The notes: a model not told the origin generated them from the letters alone. Numbered from the stretch's first letter, positions 1-12,704 are shown. The stretch is DNA of 64,000 nt from Venturia oleaginea (GCA_013176395.1 JABMLP010000009.1:248001-312000), one strand, 5' to 3'. Translations and numbers: made by a program.

Positions 1-1039
1 GATTGGAGCAGGACTTCTAATTAGCTGTATTTCTTTGGGATGGAATTTGTGCTTTAGAGGGGCACACCGGATAGAACAGGTACAATTAGAGTAACGTACT
101 TTATTTGCGGTTTCATCTATTGATCACATACAATCTTTCGTGGGCCATGACAAATCGGATCAATTCCTTATATTTTACTAATCTTTTAGCGGTGATTCCG
201 ATTTGTTGTCTGCTTTTAGTCAAGCAAATCGCAGTCACGTGCACTAACAATCTCACCTTCGAATTCTCTGCCATTCTTCACCCTATCCACATTCATCCAC
301 TCTACCTATCAATCACACCTCGAAATGTCAAACACCCAAGTTCTTATAGGTAAAGTTCAATATGCCGACGTTCTCGACCGGAAATTTTCCACAGCCGTCG
401 ACGCCGATCAACATCAACCAACCAGTTGGCGTCGCCCCTCGCGTCCCAAACTTCCCACCTCGTGTCGCCAAAGATCTGGAATTCCATCAACAACGGCTCC
501 ACCAACGATACCCGTTCCATTCACCACTAGCGCCTCGGACCGTTAGATTCTCATGACCGAGCCAAAGGCGATGCTGTACATGTAAACAAGCTTTGCCGTG
601 GACAGAACTATCATGACGACACTTTCCAAAAACTAACCACAACCATCTCTAGATAGACGTACCAACACAGTTCCTGCAGCTCTAACGAGCATCCAGTACA
701 TGAACTAAAGGCATCGGCTTCGAAACTTTCGAGCCGGCCGAGATGAGTTCATCATCATGGTGTTGTGATTTCGTGTGCACGCGGCATCATGTCGACGAAA
801 AGGGCTCTAAGCTGTAGTCTGTACGCAGGCACCATTGCTGATGGGGAGCCGTGTCGCCAGTACTATACCGAAAAAGAACGTCTGTCCCCGCCCATCTTCT
901 CCGATCTTTGGTTTCTCACTTCTACCTTTACAGCTTCTCCCTTCACTTCCTTTGTAATTCTTGTCATTCCTTTTGTCTCTTCTTTCTAATAGTGCGTGCC
1001 CTTCCTCTAGAGCCCCCAAGCACAGCCAATACCACCACG
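1..1039. other. upstream region of the MFS gene, no clear gene
   Basis: No ORF here has recognisable homology. A 64-residue proline-rich frame (362-556) and an overlapping frame (325-546) are open, but neither continues through plausible introns into anything I know, so they may be a decayed gene or chance. The CT-rich stretch around 890-1010 directly before the transporter start looks like a fungal 5' leader. Confidence 0.4.
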
Positions 1040-3425
1040 ATGGTTGGTCAGAACGCTCACAGGTCTCGATCCGAATCCAACATGTCCGCCAGCTACGGTT
1101 CTGGAATTACCACTTTGCCAAATGGACGTAGGACATATCTCCCCGATGGCATCTCATCCTCTTCAGTGGAAAATTTAACATCTTCCGCCGCCTCTCACAC
1201 AACAACGGGAAATGGCCAAGGACATACTCGACACATTTCTCTATCAACAACAACGGGCGTCACAATTCCAATATCGCGACTATCCAATTACTCGGAGACA
1301 ACACTCTCTCATCCATACTACTCTCGACCGAATTCGGTAAATTCACATCATCCACATCTTCCAGTTCACTCGACGTACACATCTCGACCAGAATCGGCCA
1401 CATCCCACCATCCACCATCTTCGCTGTCAGCCTCATGGCGTCCGCGGTACGAAAGTGGGACAACAAGATATGCCTCGGAAGAGTCATTGAGCTCAAGGTA
1501 CACACACTATGAGCCTGAAAACGGCGGTCAGGATTTCACAGCAGGCACTCGGGTCAACCCCATCTCTCCGCCTGAAGTGAAGTTTGAGGGCAAACCAGAG
1601 CATGGCAAAGATGACACTGCGATACAGAAGATGGCGGTAAAGGGAAAGGGAGGACCACCGCCCGGTAAAGGCGGTCCTCCACCTGGTTTTGGAGGGCCAC
1701 CTAATAGGCCGCAGGGACCAAAAGATCCAAACATTGTCGTATGGGATGGCCCAGACGATCCAACGAACCCGATGAACTTCCCTCGGTGGAGGAAATGGAT
1801 GATCACCGTCGCGATGGGCTTGATGACTTTCTGCATCACATTTGCTAGCAGTGTATTCAGCACAGCCACCTTAACGACTGCTGCAGAATTCCACGTCTCA
1901 ACCGAGGTGATGACCTTGGGCACTTCTCTTTTCGTGCTCGGTTTTGCTTTTGGACCCATTGTGTGGGGACCGTTTTCAGTAAGTTCAAAGTTCCGAATCC
2001 TTTAGCATATAAACCATACTAACGGGCATGAAGGAAGTCTTCGGTCGTAAAATCCCTCTTTTCATCGGCTTCTTCATATTTGCGATATTCCAGATTCCAG
2101 TTGCCGTCGCGCAGAATGTCGAAACGATCATGCTCTGTCGCTTTCTCGGCGGTCTATTTGGCAGCGCGCCGCTCGGAATTGTTGGTGGAGCAATGGTCGA
2201 CTTTTGGGAACCCCTTGATAGAGGCATTGCCATTTGCATATTCTCCGCCGCTACCTTCCTTGGTCCAGTCGTTGGTAAGTAGAAATTCTGTTATACTGGA
2301 CGTGCCGGCTGCTAATTATGTGTGACAGGGCCCATTGCAGGAGGGTTCATCACAATGAGCTCTCTCACCTGGAGGTGGACTGAATACCTAACTATGATCA
2401 TGGGTTTCAGCTTTGGCCTCATTGGACTCTTTGCCATTCCAGAGACCTTCGCACCCGTCCTTCTTTCACGAAAAGCGAAGAAAATGCGATACAAAACGCA
2501 CAATTGGGCTCTCCACGCGGAGTCGGACGAGCAAGAAGTCAATCCCAAAGAACTCGTGACAAAGTTCTTGTTCAAACCCTTTAAGATGCTCTTCCTCGAC
2601 CCCATCTTGCTCCTCATTACACTGTACATGTCTTTGATCTATGGTGTTCTGTACCTGCTTTTCGTTGCCTATCCAATCGCGTTCTCGGAAATCCGTGGAT
2701 GGAACCTCGGAACCGGCGCCCTTCCTTTCACTGCTGTCACAATTGGGGTTGCTCTTGGTGCTCTACTCATCGTTGTTCACTCGAAGACTCGGTATGCGCG
2801 CCTGCTCAAGGAGAATGGCCATGTCGTTCCGGAAGAAAGGCTCATTCCCATGATGGTGGGTGGCGTTGCCTTTCCAGCGGGCTTATTTTGGTACGTGTTG
2901 CATTCGAGAGGCTTGGCGATTCGTGCGCTGACATTGTACGTTAGGTTCGCCTGGACAAGCAGTCCTCACATCACCTGGGTTCCACAGGTTCTCTCTGGGA
3001 TATTTATCGGAGGCGGTGTCCTTTTGATTTTCCTGCAGGGCTTGAACTATATCATTGATTGCTACAAGTGGAACTCGGCTTCGGCAATTGCTGGCAACAC
3101 GTTTTTTCGGTCTTTGGTGGGAGCTGGATTTCCATTGTTTGCCAAGGCCATGTAAGTTTTGCCTCATTGTATGCCATTGAGGTTTGAAGTACTGATTCTG
3201 CACAGGTTTCACACACTTGGAGTTGACTGGGCTGCTTCGCTGCTGGCATTTCTCGCCGCGGCTCTGGCTCCTGTCCCGTTCTTGTTCTTCGTCTATGGCC
3301 AGAAGATTCGAAAGCTGAGCAAGTTCAGCCCTACTGGAGGGCCGCCTGGTGGGAAGCCGGGTGGAGGGCCAGGAGGGCCAGGAGCAGGGGGGTCACCAGG
3401 AGTAGGAGGGCCACCTCACAAGTAA
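1040..3425 (+). CDS. MFS multidrug/polyamine transporter, DHA1 family (5 exons)
   Basis: Predicted plasma-membrane drug:H+ antiporter of the TPO1/FLU1-like DHA1 family. Exons 1040-1978, 2034-2274, 2329-2890, 2945-3151 and 3206-3425 join in frame to 722 residues. The hydrophilic N-terminus (about 250 residues, Ser-rich) ends in the family signature WDGPDDPTNPMNFPRWRKW, followed by the first membrane helix. FGRKIPLFIG (around residue 315) is the conserved loop between helices 2 and 3. The introns have GTAAGT or GTACGT donors; the 54-bp one at 2891-2944 is a multiple of three and stop-free, but removing it restores the family-like GLFWFAWTSSP. The start ATG at 1040 has a good context (ACGATGG) and gives the usual length; the frame is open farther upstream. 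Odd feature: Gly/Pro repeats occur near both ends (GGPPPGKGGPPPG before the first helix, GGPPGGKPGGGPGG at the C-terminus). Substrate cannot be told. Confidence 0.9.
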
Positions 3426-4221
3426 TGGGCGGATTGGGGTTGGATTGGCGATGTTAGGCGTTCGATTAGGTGCAGGCTAGCACCAAATAGCGTGGCCTTT
3501 CTTTTGCGATGCCCAGATGTCGAGTTTGCATCAACGATAACTGTCGTCGGCGGTAATGACAGCTAATGTATCTGCGGGGTCTGAGTTGTGGCTGATAGCA
3601 GTTCGTACTATTCATCCAGTTCATCCAACAGGGATCTTCCGTCTTGGCTTATCCAACGTGACCATCATATAATAATGTGTGGTGATGTCGACTTCATATA
3701 ATGGTATGGTTTGAGTTGGACGCCGTTATCAGTCGTGGCGGCCAGATCGTGGAAGCAAGGAAAGCACGCCCCCTCGTATCTGTTTCGAGCCGCCATCCCT
3801 GCACGTCAACAACAGCACCCCGACCGAAGGCTGCATCGACTAGCTGCAAGCGTCTCTGATAAGCACAAGTTGCCCAACAGATTTGCTTCCCCACAGCTTC
3901 AATTACTGCCAACTGCTGCATACCTCCTCCACATTTCTCACTCCTGCTAGACGAACTGCTTACCATTGCAGCCTTCCTCTCACCACAGCCTTGTTCGCTG
4001 AAGATTCAGGAGTGGTGCCATTACTGTACGTTGACCTGCCTGCTGCCTGCTGCCTACTGCCTGCATCCTACGCTGGGAGGGCCCTGATTCCCATCCTTCT
4101 CAGCCTCAACAGCCCGAACTCCCCTAGCTGATCGATGAAGGAGGTCGTCCAGAATCATCATCCTCACCACGAAGCCGCTTTGAACTCGCTGCTCAGCGCA
4201 TCTCTACGCATCCTCGCCAAT
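3426..4221. other. intergenic region
   Basis: Contains the presumed 3' end of the transporter and the CT-rich leader of the next gene (repeats of CTGCCTGCTGC near 4035-4065). No gene seen. Confidence 0.5.
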
Positions 4222-5118
4222 ATGGTCTCAGTACAACCGTCGAGGCTGTCGCCCGACAAGATCGACGTCGTAATCACTTTTCGCACGAACAGCTCGGACA
4301 TCGTTTTCCTTTCTGCAGATGTGACGAATTGGACGCCAGAGCAGATGTCATGGAACGGCGAGTCACACGAACACGTGATCACTGTTCCGAGAGGCACCCC
4401 AGCCATGTACGATATCACTTCACGAATGGTCAACCGTTCATGCTAAAACTCACTTCGCAGACTCTACAAGTTCCGCATCGGAGAAAACAACTGGTTCCAC
4501 GATGGCACTGTCAGCGCCGAACCAGACGGTTTCTTTGGCTGGAACAACAAATTCGAGATTCCAGAAGTTCCTCTCCCCAACTCGCCAAACGATGTCGAGG
4601 AGGAAATGGACCTCGAGAGCGTCGCCGCGGTCGAATCCATCGCCGATACCGTTTCCGAATTCGGCACAGAAGGAGACACCCACAGCCTCTTCCACGACGA
4701 AGAACTGATAGACCGTGATGAAGTAATTGAAGATCCCGATTATGCAGGTATGCCAGGACCAATTTTTGTTAACTCAACCTCCCAGACAGAAAAAGTCAAA
4801 GAAGCGAAGCAAGCAGAAGAGAAGTCGCCAACGCCGCTGCCCATGCGGGAGTCAACGCCGAAGCCAACGCAGCAGCACGAGTCGACAGTAAGCGGCGCTC
4901 ATGGTGCTGCTGAAGCTGGCGCTTGCGCTGCAGAGACGACCAAAACACCTTCTCGATTGTCAGTTCACATCTGTCTGCCTTGTATCCTTTCCTTGCTTTT
5001 GCTTTGACACGTTTTGCAATCATGATTCTTATACTAACATTCATCGACTCGCAGCTTATTCCCAATCTCAGCCATCGGAATCCTCGGGCTCTCGCTTTTT
5101 TGGGTTTGGTGGAAGTAG
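4222..5118 (+). CDS. CBM48/AMPK-beta-like glycogen-binding protein with C-terminal membrane anchor
   Basis: Exons 4222-4406, 4461-4958 and 5055-5118 give 248 residues. Residues about 1-95 resemble the CBM48/AMPK-beta glycogen-binding fold: a VFLSADVTNW strand-turn, then after the intron LYKFRIGENNWFHDG and EPDGFFGWNNKFEI, matching the YKF-VDG-W and D-P--P-----G--NN pattern of the family. The middle is acidic and Ala/Glu-rich. The last exon encodes about 20 hydrophobic residues ending FWVWWK, a probable tail anchor. Inference: it could tether glycogen or a kinase complex to a membrane, as the starch-binding protein STBD1 does with an N-terminal anchor. The frame is also open upstream to ATG 4135; 4222 is preferred for context and length. 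The 4740-4960 part is uncertain: an Ala-rich alternative frame (EVANAAAHAGVNAEANAAAR) also looks coding, so an additional small intron is possible. Confidence 0.7.
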
Positions 5119-7494
5119 TCGTGGTGCTCAGTATCGGTTGTGAGGTGTGCGGTGACATCGACGATGACGAGAATTCATGATTGAGCGCGACGACTTGCGG
5201 TGTTGCATGGTGGAAAAAGCTCGGTTCTGGTGCTTGTGTTGTCACTGATAGAGCGAGCTGGAGTGCTATCTCATTCAATTATTATGGATCAATCAGTATT
5301 AATTCTTGCTTTATCTCACTAACCCCCTTCTTGTCGTGGCCCTCGGTCCGCTTCAGCTTTGTCCATGCCACCTTCCTTGACGACCTCATTGCATTTTGTC
5401 GCGCGCGCAAAGACAAGATGGTCTTGTTTGCCAAGACAGAACCATCAGTTTCTCAGTGGCGGTCTAGCTATTTGAGCCCACCGGGTGTCATGGCCATGGC
5501 TGTCAAGATGGTCCTTGATCTTGGAAAGGCTTGAGACAAAACAATGGTATCGGCCGGTTTGAAAGAGGAAATACGAAAAGCTAGTGGTTTTAGTTTAGAA
5601 AGTCCGCCGTCGTCGATCCTATTTACGGCACCATCCACCAGCTCGTCTGCTATGCTCTAGTAATTGTTAATACAGAGTCTCCGAGATGATGCTGATCTTG
5701 GAGACTATTCTAGGCTTCTTTAAGATTGATAAGGAAGTATTCTGCCTGTTTTAGCCCTGTTTCTGAAACTGGTGGCGCCTGCTCGTCGGCTTTGGCGCTG
5801 GGAGATGGTGGTGTGGATGTGGATGTGGTGGTGGAGCTGTACGCGTCAGCTCGTACGTCAGCATGGGGATGTTTGGGGATGGGGATAGGGATAGGGATGC
5901 ATCGGGAGAATGACCACTTGCCCAAGTGCTGCGATGGATTGTTTTTGGAGTTTGGAGTGAGGAGTGGAATGGACGTTGTGAAGAGGTGCGTTTTGTAACG
6001 TCTTGGGCGTGGGCGGACTGTCGGCAGTGGTTTACATAGATATTATTACTTGTAGATGGATATGATGGAAGGAATCGGGCTGTTGAGTTTGGGTTTTGTT
6101 ACTGTCAAGGCAAGAATGATGTACCGATCTGCAAGTCTCAAGGTTTAGGTTTAGCCAAATTACCATGTCCCTTGCGGGAAGATTCTATCCATGCACCCGC
6201 AGACTTGAGAACGACGGTGCGAAGCGAGGAACATCAGAACTTGGAGTTTATTCTAAGGTCAGACCTAGAAGTACTCGGCTTATTCCTTAACATACTTTGA
6301 AATAGTGGTTTAGCCTCGGCGTACGATTCCCACGCGTTGGTACATTATTTTTGCCAGCACAATATCAAAAATTTGGTGGGAGTGTTTTGGTTGGTATGTT
6401 TTATTTGGATTGGGAATGGAAGGGTATGGGTGCAGTCTGGCTTGAGAAGTTGGGGTTTGCTGACTGGGATGCGTTGTTGAATGGACGGGCGCTGGGGTGT
6501 GAGCTGTTTTGTGCAGATAGCTGAGCATGAGAATTTTTGTGTGCGATTGTTGCGATTGTGGTGGATCTGTTGTTGTGGGGGGAGGACGTTTGGAGGGAGG
6601 TTTTTTGGAAATTGGGTTTATGGGATTGGACTTTGCTTGGATACTAGGAGGCTTATGGAGATGTAGCACGGTAGTGAAGAAGTGGGAGTAGCTCGGCTGT
6701 AAAAGTAATTGGTGAAATTGTAAGCTTGGAGATTAATGTATAACTTATAGCGAGTCCTGGACATTCTTTCTTTTGAGAAGAATCGTGGTTTTCTTCCTTG
6801 ATGATTTTCAGCCGGGATGATACGTTTCCGTATCCCATTGCTGCTGTTTCAAGTCTGTTTCTGGGACATGGGAGCGCCAATAGGGTCCGGTTCGTGGTGA
6901 TGTATATTTGATGGAGCTGTCGCTTGGAAAATGATGCGCGAGAAATGAGACGTGGAAATCTTCTTCGAGGAGTAAAATGGGGGTTGAAAATCGATGATAC
7001 CGGCCGGCCCTATGCGGTTCGTGTGGTATATTTCTGAGATGAGGGTCGAGGGGGAAATTATCCTATAACCACTGGCAGGATACATTTCTTTTTAGAGGAT
7101 ATGATTGCTCGAGATATGTAACTGCTATATTGGGAGCTATTACCGTGATTTATACTTGCTTATATCTTTTAGTTGTTACTATCCTACACCCCTTGTAGAA
7201 CTACTCGACCGAGTAACGAACCTCGCCACTCTCGCTTCAACTTCATCTTCGCCATCCCACACCCAACAAAACAACGCGAAATCCACCGGATTGTTGACAC
7301 TAGCCTTTACCGGAGACCTTACGCCTCAGCAATGTGGAGACTTGGAATTTTGAGCAGCGGAAGCCTCATGTTAGCTACAGCCGGATGCACACACGGCTGG
7401 CCGGACTTGGTCCATGGGGCCTTTTTGAGAGGCTTCATTGTTCAGAAATCGCACCATCTCATCCAAGATTCATTAACATTATCTAAGAGGAAAA
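5119..7494. other. long intergenic region
   Basis: About 2.4 kb without a recognisable gene. There are only short ORFs, a GT-rich run near 5805-5900 with GGGATA repeats, and poly-T/G stretches near 6360-6640. No RNA gene was recognised. Confidence 0.45.
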
Positions 7495-8034
7495 TTACGC
7501 AATCCTGTCCGCCAAAACATCATCAATAACCTTCACACCCGCCTCTCCCTACGCAATCGTCTCCGCATTGCCCGTCAACTTCGTTTCAACAGCAGCGCTG
7601 AAAGAATCATGGTCATTCTTCAATAATTTCAAACTCTCAATAACGATCTGCGTGATGCCGGCCTCCACAAACAATGCCTTCTTTTCCTTCAACGCATCCA
7701 CACTCTTAGGAATATCCATTGCCACAGAGTTCGTAACAGAATTGACAACTGTGATAGAGTCTTTGGGGTCGAGCTTGGGTGAGAGATTGGCATCTACATA
7801 GCCTTTTCGGTTTACGAGGTGAATATCGATGACGTCGAGTAGAATGGGTATGCCAGCGACTAGGCCCGTGGGGAAGGATCCGGAGTTGTAACTGTTAACA
7901 TTTCCGGTCAATATGTTCACGGCGGCATCGATTGCGTAAATATTGTCAGCTAGCTGGACGTTGCGTCGATGGAGAGATGCTGCGTAGGCTGTGGAAGCTA
8001 GGAGAAAAGAGGAGGTTATTTTTGAGAAGAGCAT
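7495..8034 (-). CDS. HsbA-like secreted cell-wall protein, interrupted by an in-frame TAG
   Basis: The uninterrupted frame runs 8034-7549 (161 residues). Residues 1-18 are a signal peptide (MLFSKITSSFLLASTAYA) followed by SLHRRNVQ, a likely dibasic processing site. The body has the all-helical pattern of the HsbA/cell-wall galactomannoprotein family: a helix with DNIYAIDAAVNILTGNV, then FPTGLVAGIPILLDVID, then VVNSVTNSVAMDIPKSVDALKEKK with an amphipathic end. These proteins are secreted and bind hydrophobic surfaces or lipids. After the TAG (7549-7551) the same frame continues for 17 codons (GEAGVKVIDDVLADRIA) to TAA at 7495-7497. The extension reads like the missing last helix and would bring the protein to about 179 residues, near the family's usual length. 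The TAG is therefore probably a recent C-to-T change or an error, or the protein ends 18 residues early. No introns. Confidence 0.8.
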
Positions 8035-9142
8035 TTTGAGGGATTGTAAGGCTCAATGATTGATTTCGAGGGAGTGCATCGCAAGAGAGGATATGTGTAT
8101 TCCTTTGTAGCACTTTGCTAGAAATCTTCTAAACAGGGACAGGAAACTTCCTCGGTTGAAGACAGCGATGATATTTTATGAGTTGGATCCAGGGTATGAT
8201 TGTGAAGTGCAGGCGCAGGCTTGCGGCAGTTGGCATACTTATACAAACGATCCTCTAGAATCATGCTGATTCTGGCCGACCGATACAACCTACCCCTCAC
8301 AGCATCGACTCGCGTCATAAGAGCGTACCATCGAGTGCCTGCTAGAGAGGCCTCGCTACCTTATTACCGTTATTAAGGAAGAATAAGCCCATAGATGTTG
8401 CGGAAATCCAACGTCTCTCGGTGAGATCGGTAACGTCAGAAGTGCAATAAGTCGACAGCTCTGCCGATCGAATCAGCCAATGGCAAGACTCAGAAGCTAA
8501 ATTCAACGGCCAGATAGACAACTCCGTACGCGTAAACTGCTCTATTCCATATTGATCAGCCGGAATTTCATGGTGATCAATTCGGTCCGCCTGTGTCCTA
8601 CAAAATGTCAAACAGATGGGAATATCCGATGGCCAATGGCCGACTTCATCCAACAGGGAGTGGATATAAGATAGGAAGAACGATAGTGAACTCTCAATAT
8701 GGCGCGCAAGCGAGGTCAGCTCAAGCTTTCAGCTGTGTACGCCACGTATGCATGACCAGGCATAATAAAGTCAGGCGTAGTAAGCGACGAAAATGAAAGC
8801 ATCATCAATGTTCGGATTTGCTGGAGACATGGCCTTGATAATGTTGATGATAACGAGGTGGAGTCAAAAGTCAATGAAGAGTTGATGAAGGTGTGAGTAA
8901 GAAGCAACGTTGTCCCCACAACAGTTTGGTGTCTGAGAGATGATATTGCCAAGATCAGGCTCAAAGGACTGACTCTTTTTACAGCGAGAGGAAGTAGTTA
9001 CATGCAATGCATAATGACTATCATAAACAGCAACGCTGGCTATCGCTAAATTCCAAGAATTTCACGAGTAATGACCCGGATATGACCTCATGAGGCTACA
9101 CAAAAAGGCCTCGAGAGTTTACACCAATCCCATCATCACTTC
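8035..9142. other. intergenic region
   Basis: No supported gene. Short ORFs on both strands have no recognisable domain or signal. It separates the HsbA-like gene from the 3' end of the RING protein gene, both on the minus strand. Confidence 0.45.
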
Positions 9143-12008
9143 TCAAACGCCCTCCCCTCCAAAACCCCCAACAATCCTCCCATAATTCCCCGGAAACAAT
9201 CCCATGGCCCCAGCATACCCGCCCCAAAACCAGTCCCCATTAATATCTTCCGCCTCCCTAATCTCAGCCCCTTTGGGAAACATCAACTCATCCTTCACGC
9301 CCTCACCAGGAAAATACCCCCAATTAGCCACCACCCGCAGTCCCACACCTCCATCAGGTGGGAGCCGTCCAGAAACATTGCATCCCGTTCTTGCTTTCCT
9401 CTCCTTTCCATTTACATCTTTCCAGCTCCAATCGGGGATAACCGTCATATCGTTGGACGAGGATTCTTCTTCTTTCAGTCGCGAGCCGCCGACACGATCA
9501 CGTTCAACTAGACGGCGTTGTCCTCCGTCTCGATCTTCGAAACCTATGACAACCATCCTGTGGCCTCGCGGACAGCGACGCCACCCGTTTGGACCGTTGG
9601 CTGCTGATATTTTGCCCATGGAGACTTGTTCGTGGTAGCATGGTGAACAAATGTCATAATCGCCATCATTGCAGACGGGACAGTGGAAGCGTGTATTTGA
9701 TGGCGAGATGGAGTAAGTGCAAATATCGCATTTTGTTAAAAATTGAAGCAATTTAAAATAGCGATTTGCGATCGTGACAGTGCCGAGACCTTTAACGATG
9801 GACGCGGATTTTGGTGTCAACGGTGGGTCGCTTTCGCTACATGGCGGATTTAGACCGTTGGAAGGACGCCAGGAAGTATCGTTCGAGATTGCTTTGAGTG
9901 GGAGTAATGGATGTGTACAATGACGACCTTGGTTCACACAGTCGTTACAATAGCCCCAGCCGCCTTCGTTGCATATGTCACATTTCCAGTAACATGGATT
10001 TGCGAAGGCGGAGCAGATGTCGCAGAAGACGCCATCTTGTAAGCGTTTTGCAGGATCTTCTTCGGTGACGGATCGTTTTGGTTGATCCGGAGTGTTTGGC
10101 GGCGCAGGGACCAAAGGGTGTTGTGGACGTAGATAGCGATGGCCGTCTAGGACATGAGGAGCTTCTTGGTCGGTTGAATAGCCTCCAGGTGGTGCAAGAC
10201 GTTCAAACTTTGCCCGAGAAGCCCATCCGAACCCGTACCAATGAAGACATCCCTTTCCTGCGCGATGGCATGGGAGGCATATGTTGAACTTGCCATTTTG
10301 GCATTTTTTGCAGTTGTAATGGAGATCATATTCGATATGTGGTTTACTACAACGATCACACGAGACTGATGGTTCAGTGTACAAAGGGGGGCGATGATTT
10401 CCGGACGAGGAAGATGATGGACGTCCATCTGTTGGTACTGGTGCCAAAGCATGACGCGTGGGGATGGGAGTTGTTGTCGAATTCGATACGACAGCTGGTG
10501 CCGCTTGGGTCTGGCTAAGGACTAACGATGGAGAGTTGTTGTTGTTCGGTCTCGTTTGGGGAAATGCTGAAGAAGCTAGGAGAGGAGACCGATGAGGTCT
10601 GGGGTTGCTACCGGATCTTTGTCGTCTGTGTGATGCTCCGTCCACTTGTAGCTCTCTAGGAGAGTTGGGTGCAGACCCAGCCGGGGCAGATGGATTAGAT
10701 TGCGCATGAGGACGATGAGCCAGAGAACGTACTCGTTCCGGATCAGTTGATCGCCTATCGTTGGACATTCGACGACGTGCTTCTGGTCTTGAACTAGCAG
10801 CCACGCCTTCTATGCCCAAGCCATTGGAAGGCGAGGACGCCGCATTAGCACTGTCCGAACGAGTTGTAGAACGAGTACTGGTCCCGCTGCCTGTCCTACG
10901 ATCGCGAGTATGCACATGATTCGCCGAGTCTATCAAATGTGGATTTGAGACTGGTGGCCGAGCTGGAGCTCGTGAAGCAGTGTCATCCTCAATCGCACTC
11001 TCTGCATAACGAAAAGTTGTATTTTCGGTAGCCGGCTGCTGTCGTGGACTATTGTGAGCACTTCGATCTCGAGAATGATCTGGAGTTGTGCCTGTTGCGC
11101 GCTCTCGTTGGCGCCGTTCCTGCCTTCTTTGTTCCCTCCTTTGTTGATACGCCCGAGCTATCATTTCGCTCAATTCTTCCTCTTGCGTTGTATCCAGATT
11201 ATTCCAATCAATATCATTCAACAAGCCTTCCTCAGCAATCTGGCGCATGATGTCCTCCTGCATTTCCTGAGGATCCAATTCAGAAACACTCAGGATAGAT
11301 CTCAAGCTATGCTGGTGCTCAACCTGGCGCACTCTTTCTCGTTGAGGCGATGGCTCTCGCGATGGTCCACGACTTCCTCTCGGCCGTGTTACTCGAGAAT
11401 TATTATCCTGTCTCTCACCTCGAGCCTGGCCAGGACTTCTCGATGGACCCCGGCTCCCATGCTCACGACTCCTGTGTCGCGTCCTTCCGTTTTCAGGTTC
11501 TTGCAGAGTATTGCTGTTACCGCCAATGCCTGCTTCTTCCATACTCAGGGCCATGACCTCGTCCATCAATCGTTGGTCCTCTTCACTCCTAGGCGCCCCT
11601 CGGAGACGAAGCTTAGGCATTATCGTGTCTCCGGGTTTGTATTTTTCCCTCTCATCTTGCTTGTCCACCTCGCTCCTATCTTTGGAAGGATTCTCCCGCA
11701 GGAAGCTCTCCAGCAATGTGGTGACGGTCGCATTTGGCCTGGTTAGGCGGACGGAAGCTCGACATGACGGGCATGTGTATGGATGTATGCTCCGGGCGAC
11801 GGAGGCTTGATGGGCGAACCATTCTTTCAAACATCCACCGCAAAAAGAGTGCAAACAGTCGAGGAGGGTCAAGGGTTGGAAGAGCACTTCTTTGCAGATC
11901 TATGAGCATCAGCTGGAGCGGGGGCCGGGAGTTGAGGTTGTCTGGACTTACAGAGCAAGTCAGTTCCTTTTCGAGGTCGCGTTGACCCGTTTCATGATCC
12001 TCAGCCAT
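9143..12008 (-). CDS. RING / ZZ-type zinc finger / SH3 protein, probable E3 ubiquitin ligase
   Basis: Exon 1 is 12008-11952 and exon 2 is 11899-9143, around a 52-bp intron (GTAAG...ATAG); 937 residues. Splicing joins EKELTCS to ICKEVLFQPLTLLDCLHSFC, completing the RING finger (Cys-X2-Cys ... CLHSFCGGC ... CPSCR, residues about 18-65) that neither exon shows alone. A UIM-like stretch (DEVMALSMEEAG) lies near residue 130. Next comes a long Arg/Ser-rich disordered region, then three Cys-rich modules: CDRCSKPHIEYDLHYNCKKC near 532, FCDICSAFANPCYWKCDIC near 645 and KCDICTYSISPSNTRFHC near 740. These resemble ZZ fingers. A C-terminal SH3 domain (VVANWGYFPGEGVKDELMF ... LFPGNYGRIV) follows at about 870-930. 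The frame is open to an earlier ATG at 12110; 12008 is chosen because homologous proteins start just before the RING. The substrate is unknown. Confidence 0.85.
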
Positions 12009-12690
12009 GGCGAAATTCTGCGCTTTTAGTAGTGCAGCAGCTTTCGAAGGATTGCCAGCTTTGGAGATGTTGGGGCCAAGGTCGTAAGAGCAGCTGCATG
12101 AGCTGTCCAACCGTCAAGATCTACGCGCAAGACAGGTTCCTTGTGTATATCATGGACCATGTCACAGCATTCACATCGAGAGGGTTTCAGGCGAGCAAGC
12201 GCGGCAAGACGGCCGGTGTATATAATAGCTACTGCTTATGAGGTGCTGTATGTAAGCTTTCCATTTGTAGCACACAGCCAGGTTCACGATGCAAGCAGAC
12301 AGCTTTTCACCGCTTCGAGTGAGTCGCCTCAGCTCTTGAACAAAGTTGAAGATTTGGTTTGCCTCACAAAGCTGAGAAGAAATGTAGTTCGGCCTCGGCC
12401 AAGAAAGTAAGGTGCTCAAAGAAAGGGATCTCAGGTCCTGTATGGGAATGTATGCAAGATCTATCTAACTGCGAGCCTTGGGAGAAGAGGCCGCCGTTAG
12501 CGAAAATAGCTTGCGTCGTTTGCTCTCGACACACCCAATGGCCAGACACGGTAATATTATGAAGTGGTCTGGAGATAAGTTGGTGCCTTTGTGTAGAGGA
12601 AAGGGAGAGAGGGCTGCGAAATTTTCAAGGTGTGCTCCAAGGCAGTCACGTGACCCATTTGGTGGATCATTTTCTCGTAGGCCGTGAGAG
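12009..12690. other. promoter side of the divergent RING/mL46 pair
   Basis: Upstream of the RING gene. It was presumably the shared divergent promoter with mL46 before the insertion at 12705. No ORF with recognisable content. Confidence 0.4.
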
Positions 12691-12704
12691 TTGACGGCGA
12701 TGGT
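12691..12704. repeat. 14-bp target-site duplication, left copy
   Basis: TTGACGGCGATGGT occurs here and again at 14310-14323, immediately after a (ATCA)n tail. The exact repeat stops at both borders, as expected of a target-site duplication. Confidence 0.75.

Noticed and set aside
9204..11810. Several long ORFs on the plus strand across the RING gene
   Set aside because: They are antisense shadows of a protein with clear RING, ZZ and SH3 motifs.
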